From assembly GCA_944381395.1 (NCBI GenBank), contig CALWKY010000060.1, forward strand, positions 24,921 through 88,920: DNA of 64,000 bases. Reading direction: 5' to 3'. Position numbers and translations under genes: made by a program. The DNA comes from an uncultured Lachnospiraceae bacterium. Its GTDB lineage: Bacteria > Bacillota > Clostridia > Lachnospirales > Anaerotignaceae. Shown in pieces: positions 42,623 through 51,243 of the stretch; the first letter of the stretch is position 1, and each line of letters begins with the position of its first letter. A model generated the notes under the pieces. That model saw only the letters and a list, made by a program, of their open reading frames with translations, was not told the DNA's origin and did not search any database.

Positions 42623-42928
42623 TTATGCGTTGATTTCTTCCACAGCTTGCCGTAATTTTTCGTATTCTCCCGCCAAGAGTAATCTCTCCATGGTCTGTAC
42701 TTCCCCCACTGCACCAGCAGCTTTTTGTACCGCCTGGCTTTTCAGATTCGGATCCGTTACGCTTCTTGCCAAAAATAAAGCCTCATAGGCTGCCATGCTG
42801 CCTGCCGTACTTTTTCTGATTTCTTCAGCCTCTGCCTGTCTGATGCCACGGATCTTCCAGATTCCATTTTTCATTTGTAATTCAGCAGTTCTCTCTGCAC
42901 CCGTCTGAAAAAAAATCTCTTGTCCCAT
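42623..42928 (-). CDS. Second XkdN-like tail chaperone-type protein
   Basis: A 101-residue protein (MGQEIFFQTGAERTAELQMKNGIWKIRGIRQAEAEEIRKSTAG ... SVTDPNLKSQAVQKAAGAVGEVQTMERLLLAGEYEKLRQAVEEINA). Its layout, with a DPNLKSxxVQ middle and a LLLAGEYEKLxxxVxxIN helix, parallels the chaperone at 40459. This is the classical xkdN position right after the tube gene. I start it at ATG 42928, behind aaggacaagg. The usual tape measure does not follow; the LysM gene does. Confidence 0.7.
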   Translation of the reverse strand: MGQEIFFQTGAERTAELQMKNGIWKIRGIRQAEAEEIRKSTAGSMAAYEALFLARSVTDPNLKSQAVQKAAGAVGEVQTMERLLLAGEYEKLRQAVEEINA

Positions 42929-42944
42929 ACTTTGTACCTTGTCC

Positions 42945-43400
42945 TTACAGTGCTGCAAAAGATTCCATCAGTTCTGCATCTTCAAAAGTAAATGTCATTT
43001 CTTCTTCCAGCGCGCTGCTGTCTACATCCAATGCTGCCAATACCATTTCATCCAGATTTACGCCTTTGAGCAGTACGCTCTGTCTGCCTGCTTCACTGTC
43101 AGGATCTTCATTGGTAATCAGCAATTCGAAAAATAAATCTTCTCCGTTTTTCATGTACTTGAGCATCATTTCCCGGAATAAACTGCTCACATAGTAAGCC
43201 TTCATTTTGCCGGTACCGCTCCAGCCGCCGCTTTTTACCTGTTTTGCTGTAAGTCCCAGAATGGATAACTCTGTTTTTGTCTTTTTTACAGTAGCAGTTA
43301 CTTCCTTTACCTGCATCAGTTCATATCGTTCACCGTCAATGATAGCAAAGCAAGTACCCATCGCACCGCCTACTGCATCCTTTGCTCTCAAATAACTCAT
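42945..43400 (-). CDS. Tail tube protein, XkdM-like
   Basis: A 151-residue protein with RAKDAVGGAMGTCFAIIDGERYELMQVKEVTATVKKTKTELSILGLTAKQVKSGGWSGTGKMKAYYVSSLFREM. The polymer of this family forms the inner tube of contractile tails. It follows the sheath gene, as in PBSX (xkdK-xkdM). The C-terminal acidic stretch (DVDSSALEEEMTFTFEDAELMESF) is also family-typical. Confidence 0.9.
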   Translation of the reverse strand: MSYLRAKDAVGGAMGTCFAIIDGERYELMQVKEVTATVKKTKTELSILGLTAKQVKSGGWSGTGKMKAYYVSSLFREMMLKYMKNGEDLFFELLITNEDPDSEAGRQSVLLKGVNLDEMVLAALDVDSSALEEEMTFTFEDAELMESFAAL

Positions 43401-43424
43401 ATGCCTTTGTCACTCCTTTCTGCC

Positions 43425-44717
43425 TTACGCAATTTCTACCTGCATGTAAATCTTTTCCATACTGTCTACAGGCTGAATCCGCATGCTGATAATCACATCC
43501 TGCTTTTCAGTGCCTTTTTCCACCACAATATCTTCTGCCAGGAAATTTTCAATGGCACCCATCTGCATCAAAGTATCACAATATGCCACAATTTCTGCTT
43601 TAAACAGATTTCTGCCATCTGCGTTATTGTTTTCCTTGCCCAGATAATACTTGCTGAATAGTTCTGTCACATCATTTGCCAATCCGTCCATAACTCTTAC
43701 CACACGGTTGGAAGAAAAGTCACTGTTCTTCTGGGTGGTGTATTCTGTAAAACTGTTGATGTCTCGCAGTACCCGTACATCTTCGCCATCCTGGTAGAAA
43801 AGGAACTTGCCTTCTCCAATGGCTTTTTCTGCTGCACTTTTGGTCATCTTCACATTGCTTAATGTTCTTTCCCCGTCGTATAATGCGTTGGTCAAACTTT
43901 CATTCACCGCGGCACCTGCTGTTTTGCCTGCAACCCAAGCACAGCCTTCTAAGCCACTTCCCAGCTGAATAATGCCTTCACTTTCTCCAGCATACTCCTT
44001 CATGACACAGACAAATTTCACACCTTCTTCTTCTCGCATTCTCTTGGTAAAGGCTGCGAATAATCTTTTGGTGTCTTCTTCATCTCCGTCATACAGTAAT
44101 ACCTGGAAATTCTCTTTTTCTGCTTCTGCCAAAAAAGATTCATAGCTGGTGCCGGTTACTTCTGCATTGGTACCGCCGCTCAAAGGTTTGCCAGCGGTTT
44201 CTTCCACTGCTCCACTGCCGGAAAAAGTTACCCAGTCGTTGCTTGTTACTTCTGATGCATCTGTGATAGTCTGTCTGTCCACTTCTTCTGTTTCCACATA
44301 GGTAACCACATCAAACTTTTCTTCTTCTTCCGCATTTGTTAAAATCGCAATGGTAATATCATTGCCGCGGACACCGCCGTATTTTGCCTGTGCAGTTAAA
44401 CTGCCGAATGTAGCCGTTGCCTTTTGACCGCCTTCCGGTCTGTAAAGTAGAATTTTTTCCGCCCCGCAAAATACTTCCCTTAAAACTTCCAGTTCATCAG
44501 CCTGAGCGCTGTATCCCAGTAAGTTTTTCGCCTCACTCTGGAAAGTGCCGCTTTCTACTGTCTGCATGCCTTCGGGACCCCATCCCCATTCCAAAAGCAT
44601 GCACACCACGCCTCTTTCTCCCAAAATCCCCATAGTTCTTTTTTGGGATGTAAAATTGATGTACACACCAGGCAGTACTTTGTTGGTTGTTTCAAAAGTT
44701 CCTCCGCCAAATGCCAT
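43425..44717 (-). CDS. Contractile tail sheath protein, XkdK-like
   Basis: A 430-residue sheath protein. The N-terminus GGGTFETTNKVLPGVYINF is diagnostic. A middle segment VRGNDITIAI (family pattern G-x-R-G-N-x-I-x-V) and the C-terminus RVMDGLANDVTELFSKYYLGKENNNADGRNLFKAEIVAYCDTLMQMGAIENF support it. Its presence proves the tail is of the contractile (myovirus or tailocin) type. Start overlaps no other gene; the ribosome binding site is aaggagg. Confidence 0.95.
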   Translation of the reverse strand: MAFGGGTFETTNKVLPGVYINFTSQKRTMGILGERGVVCMLLEWGWGPEGMQTVESGTFQSEAKNLLGYSAQADELEVLREVFCGAEKILLYRPEGGQKATATFGSLTAQAKYGGVRGNDITIAILTNAEEEEKFDVVTYVETEEVDRQTITDASEVTSNDWVTFSGSGAVEETAGKPLSGGTNAEVTGTSYESFLAEAEKENFQVLLYDGDEEDTKRLFAAFTKRMREEEGVKFVCVMKEYAGESEGIIQLGSGLEGCAWVAGKTAGAAVNESLTNALYDGERTLSNVKMTKSAAEKAIGEGKFLFYQDGEDVRVLRDINSFTEYTTQKNSDFSSNRVVRVMDGLANDVTELFSKYYLGKENNNADGRNLFKAEIVAYCDTLMQMGAIENFLAEDIVVEKGTEKQDVIISMRIQPVDSMEKIYMQVEIA

Positions 44718-44723
44718 ATTCCT

Positions 44724-44882
44724 TTATGCCTCCTTTTTCTTTCTGTATGCTGCCAGAAGTTTTTGTGCTTCTTCTTTGGTATAAAACTTGTCCTCCTGCA
44801 GGAAAGCTCTTGCTGCATCACAGTCAAATGCTTTTGTGCGCAGAAGCTCTTTTCCTTGAAATTGTTTGGTCGCTTTTTTCAT
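44724..44882 (-). CDS. Small phage protein, 52 residues
   Basis: Starts at ATG 44882, overlapping the preceding gene's stop by four bases, with aaaaggagt upstream. It ends seven bases before the sheath start. It is highly charged and helical (MKKATKQFQGKELLRTKAFDCDAARAFLQEDKFYTKEEAQKLLAAYRKKKEA). Small proteins with a KFYTKEEA pattern occur before sheath genes in related phages. Function unknown. Confidence 0.72.
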   Translation of the reverse strand: MKKATKQFQGKELLRTKAFDCDAARAFLQEDKFYTKEEAQKLLAAYRKKKEA

Positions 44883-45274
44883 GCTTCCAACTCCTTTTCT
44901 ATCAGTTGTCCCATCTTTACAAATTCTTCTTCTTTTTGCAATCGTAAACTCCATCGAATGACGGCTTCTGTATGGTCCGCTTCTTCTTGCCACTGCAGTA
45001 CTTCATGACGAAAAGGCATTTCTTCTATGGTATCCATTAGTTTTTCTTCCAGTTTTGCCCGTTCTTGTTCTGTACTGCTGTAAAGGCAAATTTTTGCCTG
45101 TCTGACTAAACGTCTGTATCTGCCCAATTCCCGCTGAAAAACACCATCTGCCATTTCCACTGTTAGATAAGGCATTTCTTCTGCGGCGCTTTGGGGCATT
45201 TTTTCTCCGTATACCACACAGATATCTGCCAAAGCACGAATGATTTCTTCCCGCATCCATTCTGTCATTTCCAT
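44879..45274 (-). CDS. Phage tail terminator-type protein (DUF6838-like)
   Basis: A 131-residue protein between head-closure and sheath genes, the usual place of the tail terminator. The sequence EIIRALADICVVYGEKMPQSAAEEMPYLTVEMADGVFQRELGRYRRLVRQAKICLYSS fits DUF6838 (xkdJ/yqbJ position). Assignment is from position and general pattern. Confidence 0.62.
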   Translation of the reverse strand: MEMTEWMREEIIRALADICVVYGEKMPQSAAEEMPYLTVEMADGVFQRELGRYRRLVRQAKICLYSSTEQERAKLEEKLMDTIEEMPFRHEVLQWQEEADHTEAVIRWSLRLQKEEEFVKMGQLIEKELEA

Positions 45275-45290
45275 GTTAGATACCTCTTTC

Positions 45291-45653
45291 TTATGCCTTC
45301 TTTTTTCGGAAAATCATGCAAGCCCTGTGGGTGCGGTAATAAATACTTTCCCCTGCTTCTGCTGTTTCTTCTGTGCCATCTTCGTAACGAATCGTTAACC
45401 AGTCGCCTGCCGTAATACTTTGATCTCTTGGATAGAGCAGGATACCTTGTTTTTCCACATCTGCTAAAATTCTCTCGGTGTTGATGTCGTTGTTTTCCCA
45501 TACAGCCCGCGCAGGAAAAGTACCTTTTTCCACCTCTACTGCCTCCGTTTGTAAAAAAGCATTCTGCCTTTTTTCAAAACCTGTTACACTGCATGTATGA
45601 CAGAAAAACCGCTCTGCTGTTTTTGCCGCTTTTTCCCATCCTTTGTTTGTCAT
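45291..45653 (-). CDS. Head closure / minor capsid-type phage protein
   Basis: A 120-residue beta-rich protein (RFFCHTCSVTGFEKRQNAFLQTEAVEVEKGTFPARAVWEN ... SITAGDWLTIRYEDGTEETAEAGESIYYRTHRACMIFR). It sits where XkdH/YqbH-type closure proteins lie. I choose ATG 45653, just after the preceding stop; an ATG at 45662 is possible. No motif proves the role. Confidence 0.6.
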   Translation of the reverse strand: MTNKGWEKAAKTAERFFCHTCSVTGFEKRQNAFLQTEAVEVEKGTFPARAVWENNDINTERILADVEKQGILLYPRDQSITAGDWLTIRYEDGTEETAEAGESIYYRTHRACMIFRKKKA

Positions 45654-45655
45654 GC

Positions 45656-45973
45656 TCACCATCTTGCCTTTCGATAATTTGCGATTTCCCGGCTGTATTT
45701 GCTGTAAAGTTCTTCTATCATCGAATTGTTTTCCCGGAAAGAAATCGTCACATCGCCCTCTCGAATCTGCTCGATGCTTGCGTCCTGTTCCCATCTTTCC
45801 AGCATTTCTACTGCCATCTGGGCACATAAATTGCAAAATGCTTCCGGTACATTTTCCTGACCGTAGAGAGCCTGCACAACCTGCAGGCTCCTTTCTGCGG
45901 CAAAGTCCGTTTTTTCATTTTCTTCACAGCCAAATACAGCCACCATTTTTTGGATCACATTTGCTTTTTCCAT
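45656..45973 (-). CDS. Head-tail connector protein (YqbG/DUF3199-like)
   Basis: A 105-residue helical protein (MEKANVIQKMVAVFGCEENEKTDFAAERSLQVVQALYGQENVPEAFCNLCAQMAVEMLERW ... VTISFRENNSMIEELYSKYSREIANYRK). Size, helix content and position directly after the capsid gene fit a head-tail adaptor. Its start overlaps the capsid stop by one base. Confidence 0.68.
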   Translation of the reverse strand: MEKANVIQKMVAVFGCEENEKTDFAAERSLQVVQALYGQENVPEAFCNLCAQMAVEMLERWEQDASIEQIREGDVTISFRENNSMIEELYSKYSREIANYRKARW

Positions 45974-46893
45974 TATGCGCCTGCCTTCTGTACACTGACC
46001 AGAATGCCGTCCATGCCGTTGTCACTGATCCACAGATCATGATACTTTCTGTAGTCAATCTTCCATGCATTAGCATTCTGATTGTGCATGGGATCAAAAA
46101 TACGGGTTACATCGGTCTTGGATACAGCAATGGGAGCCTGTCTGACTGCAATGATCCAGTTGATGGGGTCCGCATCTTCTGTCGCCTGGAAACCACCATC
46201 CGTCTTTTCCAGACTCACACCGTCCAAAAATTCATATTTGGTCTGGAATCTGGCAGAAGGAACACGAATAATGGGGCAGCCGTCAATCTCACGTACTTTC
46301 AATTTTACATTACCCTGGTCAAATTCACCCTTGCTCATCAAAAATCCGCTTTCCTTGGCGAGATCCAGTAAACCAGCAACCTTCGCGCTCATGCTGATGA
46401 CGATTTCACATCCGTCACCTACAATATCCTTTACTTCTGTAATGTCTTCCATCAATTCTTCCAAAATAGTTTCCTTGTCCGGTGTGTAATCTTTTGTCTT
46501 ACCCGCACCTTCCGCCAATGCCGCAATGGTGCTGTAACGGTAAGCGTCAATTTCTGGAATGACTTTGCTTCTCTGGAATTCGCCCATCACATTGCCTGCT
46601 ACTGCTGCGAAATTGGTTTCGTCCACATCCACCGCGTCCAGCTGGAAAGTTCTGCCTCTGTCCTGGCTTAATTTTCTGGTTTCATAGGTCAGGGTCACCG
46701 CGCCCTGGGCAAAACCAGTTTCTCTGTCATAATCCCCTAGACCACTCAACTGCATTTTGGGAAACTTTACTTCCGCACCACCGTTATACTGTACCTGTGC
46801 TGCGTTTTCTTCCATCCAGCCACTGGTAGCGCCTTCTGTCATCTGACTGTCCAACTCCTGCATAAAAATTGCTGCATATTCCATTGTGTTCAT
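45973..46893 (-). CDS. Major capsid protein
   Basis: A 306-residue protein with the HK97-fold pattern: an N-terminal arm, GGAEVKFPKMQLSGLGDYDRETGFAQGAVTLTYETRKLSQDRGRTFQLDAVDVDETNFAAVAGNVMGEFQRSKVIPEIDAYRYS spanning the spine-helix region, and a C-terminal KIDYRKYHDLWISDNGMDGILV. No prohead protease gene is present and the arm is short, so maturation by cleavage is unlikely. It follows the scaffold gene by 15 bases. Confidence 0.88.
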   Translation of the reverse strand: MNTMEYAAIFMQELDSQMTEGATSGWMEENAAQVQYNGGAEVKFPKMQLSGLGDYDRETGFAQGAVTLTYETRKLSQDRGRTFQLDAVDVDETNFAAVAGNVMGEFQRSKVIPEIDAYRYSTIAALAEGAGKTKDYTPDKETILEELMEDITEVKDIVGDGCEIVISMSAKVAGLLDLAKESGFLMSKGEFDQGNVKLKVREIDGCPIIRVPSARFQTKYEFLDGVSLEKTDGGFQATEDADPINWIIAVRQAPIAVSKTDVTRIFDPMHNQNANAWKIDYRKYHDLWISDNGMDGILVSVQKAGA

Positions 46894-46908
46894 TGTTTTT
46901 CCTCCTTA

Positions 46909-47298
46909 TTAACCTCTTCTTCTTAAGCCCTTGCGAAACTGCGCTGCTGCTTTTTCTTCTTTTTCCCTGCTTTTGCCCATTTGAACACCGGTACCCTTTA
47001 CCGCCGCTCTTTTTTCATAAAATAGATAAGGTGCTTCTTCCTGTACCTTAGTCAGTAATTCCTCCCAGCTGAGACCGCTTTCTCTGTCACATAATGCCAT
47101 AATCGCTTTTGTGTTCTTGCCGCCCATCTGACGGATCATTTCTTCTGCCTTACTTTCTTCCTGCATCTGTGCCATCTGCAGCCCCATCTCCTTGAGCTGC
47201 TGTTCCAATGTGCCGCAAGTTTCCCGTAACGCTTCATTTTCCGCTTCCAGCTGCGCCAATCTTTCTGCTGCGGCTGTTTCTTCCATTCTTTCCTCCAT
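46909..47298 (-). CDS. Phage scaffold-type protein (GP20/DUF4355-like)
   Basis: A 129-residue protein that is mostly one long coiled coil (LAQLEAENEALRETCGTLEQQLKEMGLQMAQMQEESKAEEMI) followed by a helical tail and a basic end (KAAAQFRKGLRRRG), as in scaffolding proteins. It starts at ATG 47298 behind aaggagga and overlaps the end of the portal gene by 65 bases in another frame. It lies directly before the capsid gene. Confidence 0.75.
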   Translation of the reverse strand: MEERMEETAAAERLAQLEAENEALRETCGTLEQQLKEMGLQMAQMQEESKAEEMIRQMGGKNTKAIMALCDRESGLSWEELLTKVQEEAPYLFYEKRAAVKGTGVQMGKSREKEEKAAAQFRKGLRRRG

Positions 47299-48703
47299 CT
47301 TGCTCCTCCTTTTTCTCCAGTTCTAATTGCTTGCGCTCCGCGTTCACATCCCGCACAAAAGGATGCTTGCCCAAAAGGGTCTCATCGCTGACTAATCCCT
47401 TGGAAAGATTGATAATCTGTACTGTTTCTAGATCGTCAGACATATCACTTTCGTTGAGAATCACCTGTACCTGCATTTTGCTTCTTCCACCACCGTCTTT
47501 TCGGTCCAGATCTTCCGCCACAAAACTGCATAACTGACCAATAGCTTTCCGTAAATAGGGTGCAATACTGCCTGCTTTTAGTTTAAAACTGCTGTATCGC
47601 ATTTTCAGCGCAACGCCGCTGGGCGCTTTTTGCCAGTCCTCATTGTCCGTATCCACACCCATGCCAAAGTGGAAAATGTCTCTGCGTAACATGTTCAGCC
47701 ATTGAATTCTTGCTTCTACTGGTAGCTGTACCTGTTTGGCTTCCACTCCACCTTCACTGTCATCGATATGTACTGCTTTGTTAATGGCTAATTTCTTGGC
47801 AATGCTGCCCGCTGCTTCTCCGCCGTATCCGCGGATTACCCAATAGAGGTCCACTAAATCCAGTAAATTGTTCGTTCCTTCACTGCTGATCAAGTCATAA
47901 GCGTCTACTAACCCCTTAATCAGCGTTAAATCACTTTCTTCTCTTTCGTTGTTTTTCAAAGGAATGAACGGTAACCTTCCCCAACCATGGGACTCTCTTG
48001 CCACTTCTTTGCCATCTATCTGAAAACTCACATTCCAGTGAGGACTGTCCCCGACTTTGTGGTAACTTCCATTGCCGCTTTCGGTGTAGTATGTCACATC
48101 ATCTTTCGTCCACCATTCTGCTTTTTTCTGATACTTGTGGACTCCGTTTTCCCAATATTCGCTTTCGTAGAAGCGGATTACATCCGTCATCTTTTCTCGG
48201 TCTTTTTCATCGTATAAAACAGTAATTTCTTCTGCGGGTACAATACAGTAGTCCAGCTTTCCTGTATCATCATAGTAGACGTGAACATATTCCACACCTT
48301 TGTTGGATGCACCTACTACCCAGCGGTAAAGAATTTCTCCAAATTTCTCATCAGCAAATTGGCTCAGCTCATCCCGGTATTGCTGATATGCTGTACCTTC
48401 TCCCGTTACAATCAAACTGGGTTCCCGGTTCACTAAAAACGCTGTCTTTTGTGTCACTAAAATGCGGTGAAAAGGATTGGCCACCCGAAAATTACTGCGG
48501 TTTGGATTATAAAACCGTTTGAGTTTCTCGCCGCCTTCCTCCGTTTCATCAATAAGTTTTTCTCGTAAATTTTGATTCAGAACATCGTGCCTGCAGCTAA
48601 AATATCGTTCTCCTTCTTCCATTTTCTGCCGTCTGGGATCTGCCGCCGCTTCCTGTGCCAAAGCAGTTAGCATTTTTCTTTTTTCTTCTTCTGTTCTTCC
48701 CAT
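47234..48703 (-). CDS. Portal protein (SPP1 gp6-like)
   Basis: A 489-residue portal. Markers: FYNPNRSNFRVANPFHRILVTQKTAFLVNREPSLIV near residue 65, KGVEYVHVYYDDTGKLDYCIVPAEEITVLYDEKDR, HGWGRLPFIPLKNNEREESDLTLIKGLVDAYDLISSEGTNNLLDLVD and ALKMRYSSFKLKAG. It forms the dodecameric DNA channel. The last about 20 codons overlap the scaffold gene. It lies 14 bases after TerL. Confidence 0.92.
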   Translation of the reverse strand: MGRTEEEKRKMLTALAQEAAADPRRQKMEEGERYFSCRHDVLNQNLREKLIDETEEGGEKLKRFYNPNRSNFRVANPFHRILVTQKTAFLVNREPSLIVTGEGTAYQQYRDELSQFADEKFGEILYRWVVGASNKGVEYVHVYYDDTGKLDYCIVPAEEITVLYDEKDREKMTDVIRFYESEYWENGVHKYQKKAEWWTKDDVTYYTESGNGSYHKVGDSPHWNVSFQIDGKEVARESHGWGRLPFIPLKNNEREESDLTLIKGLVDAYDLISSEGTNNLLDLVDLYWVIRGYGGEAAGSIAKKLAINKAVHIDDSEGGVEAKQVQLPVEARIQWLNMLRRDIFHFGMGVDTDNEDWQKAPSGVALKMRYSSFKLKAGSIAPYLRKAIGQLCSFVAEDLDRKDGGGRSKMQVQVILNESDMSDDLETVQIINLSKGLVSDETLLGKHPFVRDVNAERKQLELEKKEEQDGGKNGRNSRSRKIGAAGSGK

Positions 48704-48717
48704 ATTTTTCTCCTTTT

Positions 48718-49962
48718 TTATCTAATTCTTGTTTTCCTCATGTCTGCCTCTCTGCTATAACGTACCGCATCAATGGCATGGTTATCCCGATCTGGGAAAT
48801 AAGCCTTCCATCCCCCGTCTCTCCCTTTTTCATAACTGTAATTTGAAAATTCTTTTGCGGTGTAAGGACACCTCTGCGGGTCAATTACTATTTCTTCCAG
48901 TTCTTGTAGCCATTTCATGCCAAAACGCACACTGTCCGGTCCTTTTTTTGCCGGTAATACATGTAATCCCATGCCGCATAATTCTGCAATGGATTTTGGC
49001 TCTGCGCTGTCTGCAATTACTGTTTCGTTGTAACTATTTTCTTTGGCGATCATTTCACCGATTTGTCGGTTTCCCATCCCCCAATGCCGTTCTTCCCCGA
49101 AAATAATCAACCGCCTGCCGCCTTTGTCCAACTGATTAATGGTGTAATGGGTAGGGTCTGTGGCATACCCCCAGTCCAACCCTCTCGCTACCCGGTCATA
49201 GTTTCGAATTTCATCGTCACAAATGTTTCGTAACGTAATATTGTGAAATACCTCACCGCCACTTCCTGTGACCTCTCCTAAATACACATTCCGGTATCTG
49301 CGTTCATTGCGTTTTTTCATTTCTTCCGCTTCCAGAAAGAAGGGCTCTCCCAACCATTCTCTTGGCATACATAAATAACTGCTACGGTGAAATAAACTGT
49401 CCGCTCTGCCTTCCTGCGCCCGTTGATTCATCCATTGTCCAGGCTGTTCCGGCGGATTGTATGTGTAAAAAACGCAAAATCTGTCCCCGCCCCGCATAAA
49501 ACTCTGGTTGATGCTTTCAATTTCTTCTATTCCGCCAAATTCATCTGCTTCTTCATACCAAATATATCGACAGTATCCTTTTCCGAATCGGATGGATTTC
49601 ATTTTTCGAACATCATCCGCCCCACGGAATAATATTTTCTGTCCGGTTGCTTTTCTGGTCATTTCCATAGGGTTGACCGTCCATTGCCATTCCTGTGTCA
49701 CCCCCAGTATTTCCATAGCCCATAATAGTTGCTGAAAAACACTGTCCCGTAAATTTGCTGCTGTTCTTCGTAACGCTACTGCGTTGGCGTTTTCTGTTTT
49801 CATCATGCCAAAGATAATCTCTGTTGCTGCGAAAGAAGATTTCCCGCTGCCTCTGCCACCTGCCAAAAAATAATGGGTATGCCCACCGGTTTGAATATCG
49901 CTGTGAATCTGGTAAAAAGCCGGGGATAAGATTTGACTCAGCCTGATCTCATCCCGCTCCAT
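48718..49962 (-). CDS. Terminase large subunit (PBSX family)
   Basis: A 414-residue packaging ATPase-nuclease. Walker A FLAGGRGSGKSSF is near residue 33, Walker B YIWYEEADEF near 134, and the coupling motif YNPP near 168. The RNase H-like nuclease shows acidic positions in RGLDWGYATDP, VIADSAEPKSI and DNHAIDAVRYS. All catalytic elements look intact. The start overlaps the TerS-like gene by 14 bases. Confidence 0.95.
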   Translation of the reverse strand: MERDEIRLSQILSPAFYQIHSDIQTGGHTHYFLAGGRGSGKSSFAATEIIFGMMKTENANAVALRRTAANLRDSVFQQLLWAMEILGVTQEWQWTVNPMEMTRKATGQKILFRGADDVRKMKSIRFGKGYCRYIWYEEADEFGGIEEIESINQSFMRGGDRFCVFYTYNPPEQPGQWMNQRAQEGRADSLFHRSSYLCMPREWLGEPFFLEAEEMKKRNERRYRNVYLGEVTGSGGEVFHNITLRNICDDEIRNYDRVARGLDWGYATDPTHYTINQLDKGGRRLIIFGEERHWGMGNRQIGEMIAKENSYNETVIADSAEPKSIAELCGMGLHVLPAKKGPDSVRFGMKWLQELEEIVIDPQRCPYTAKEFSNYSYEKGRDGGWKAYFPDRDNHAIDAVRYSREADMRKTRIR

Positions 49963-50443
49963 TTTCTTTTGTCCTTTCTATATCATCAATAATCACTGTA
50001 GTGCGGGACTCTCCATTGCTGTTTTGCAGTCTTTTTTCCAATAACTCCGCTGCTTTAATGCGGATTTTAATATCCTCTTGTGACCGCATAGTTTCCCGCA
50101 AAAATCCTACTACTTCCTGCTCTGTGCAAATTGCCTCTTGAGAAATATCCGCTTCTTTTTTCGCAATCTCCGCTGTTTTGTTCCTTTCTTCTTCTCTTAA
50201 GAAAGTATCCTTATCCTTTCCTGTGCTTGCATTTTTCTCCTGTGCAAAAGTCCTCTCTGCCTTTGCTTCTTCTTCCTGGTTTTTCGTTTGCCTGAGTACT
50301 TCTTTCTTTTTTTCTGCATTCCATTTTTTGCGCATGTGGTATACATATGATGTAGAACATCCAATTTTCTCTGCCACATCCTTCGGGGATAAGCCTTCCC
50401 GAAGGGCTTGCAAAATGGTTGCTTTTTTCTCACCTTCTGCCAT
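49949..50443 (-). CDS. Terminase small subunit-like DNA-binding protein
   Basis: A 164-residue protein with an N-terminal helix-turn-helix (ATILQALREGLSPKDVAEKIGCSTSYVYHMRKKW), a Lys/Glu-rich linker and a C-terminal helix (IKIRIKAAELLEKRLQNS). This layout is common in small terminases that recognise packaging sites. The overlap with TerL supports the role. The start follows gaaagagggg. Confidence 0.75.
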   Translation of the reverse strand: MAEGEKKATILQALREGLSPKDVAEKIGCSTSYVYHMRKKWNAEKKKEVLRQTKNQEEEAKAERTFAQEKNASTGKDKDTFLREEERNKTAEIAKKEADISQEAICTEQEVVGFLRETMRSQEDIKIRIKAAELLEKRLQNSNGESRTTVIIDDIERTKENGAG

Positions 50444-50697
50444 GCTTTCCCCTCTTTCTTAGCTTTGCTTCATCGTATCATTTCCCAAGTCTCAAAAAGT
50501 CTCATCTTTTTCCATGAAAAAAAGAGCATGGTATGTTCCATACTCTTTTACTTCATGAAATTTAAAAAATAAATCCATCCGTCTGCACCTGAAAAAAGGC
50601 ATATACTGTGTCTTTTTCATTTTTTTGCAGCATGTTTTAAAAATAGCAATTCTTTTATTGCAATCCCCTACAACAAAAGAAAAACTACTTTTGTTTC
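50444..50697 (-). other. Spacer between activator gene and structural operon, with hairpin
   Basis: A 254-base gap holding a minus-strand hairpin with T-run near 50512-50548 (AGAGTATGG/CCATGCTCT) that likely terminates or attenuates the activator transcript. It also holds the leader of the TerS-like gene. The structural operon may start from a promoter here that responds to the activator; no clear sigma-A promoter is seen. Confidence 0.5.
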
Positions 50698-51156
50698 TCA
50701 TTGACCAATCGCTTTGTGCTGTTCCATCTCCTCCATTTCCAGTAATGTTTCCACTGCCTTTTTCCCGATCCGAAAACAAGTTGCTCTGCTGATGTGCATT
50801 CTTTGTGCAATATATTCATAGCCGTAACCATTTTCATAATGCATCATCAGCACACGTTGTGTTTCATGATCCAGTTGTGCAATCATTTCGTCTAATTTTC
50901 TCTTTTCCTCCAGAATTTCCTCAATTCTGCGGACATTTTCCTCGATTTCACGTTCATAGCCAGCAGCCAGCTTTTCTCCAAACACACCGCAAGAAAGACT
51001 TTCCTCTTTCAATCGAAGTGCTTTTTTCATATTTTCTTGCCGTTTGCGGCATAATTCCAACGTACCACCCCAATTAATCAGCCGTTTGCGCATTTGCCCT
51101 TCTGGGCTGTCCATCCGCATCGACAGCGCTTCTTTACGTTTCCCATCATCCTTCAT
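50698..51156 (-). CDS. Phage late-gene activator-like protein (sigma region 4-like / ArpU-DUF1492 type)
   Basis: A 152-residue protein with a long charged helix (residues 45-90) and a C-terminal sigma region 4-like HTH (DHETQRVLMMHYENGYGYEYIAQRMHISRATCFRIGKKAVETLLEME). This is the layout of ArpU/RinA/DUF1492 phage late regulators. It lies alone upstream of the packaging and structural operon, and behind a TTGACA promoter with a LexA-like box. The ATG at 51156 overlaps the stop of a four-codon leader ORF. Confidence 0.8.
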   Translation of the reverse strand: MKDDGKRKEALSMRMDSPEGQMRKRLINWGGTLELCRKRQENMKKALRLKEESLSCGVFGEKLAAGYEREIEENVRRIEEILEEKRKLDEMIAQLDHETQRVLMMHYENGYGYEYIAQRMHISRATCFRIGKKAVETLLEMEEMEQHKAIGQ

Positions 51157-51167
51157 TTGTTTGCCAT
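51153..51167 (-). CDS. Four-codon leader ORF coupled to the activator gene
   Basis: A ribosome binding site (aaggagg) is placed 4-5 bases before an ATG at 51167 that encodes Met-Ala-Asn-Lys. Its TGA overlaps the ATG of the activator gene (ATGA). The activator's own ATG is too far from that site (about 15 bases), so its translation may depend on termination-reinitiation. Confidence 0.4.
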   Translation of the reverse strand: MANK

Positions 51168-51224
51168 AGCTCCTCCTTATTACAGTGATCTATTCTTTTG
51201 TTATGTTCATGCGCCTCCCAAAAT

Positions 51225-51238
51225 CGAACATTTGTTCT
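51225..51238. promoter_or_regulatory. LexA-like SOS box at the activator promoter
   Basis: CGAACATTTGTTCT on the plus strand, a near match to the Gram-positive LexA consensus CGAACRNRYGTTYC. It lies five bases downstream of the -10, over the expected transcription start, an ideal repression position. Confidence 0.7.
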
Positions 51239-51243
51239 CATTT

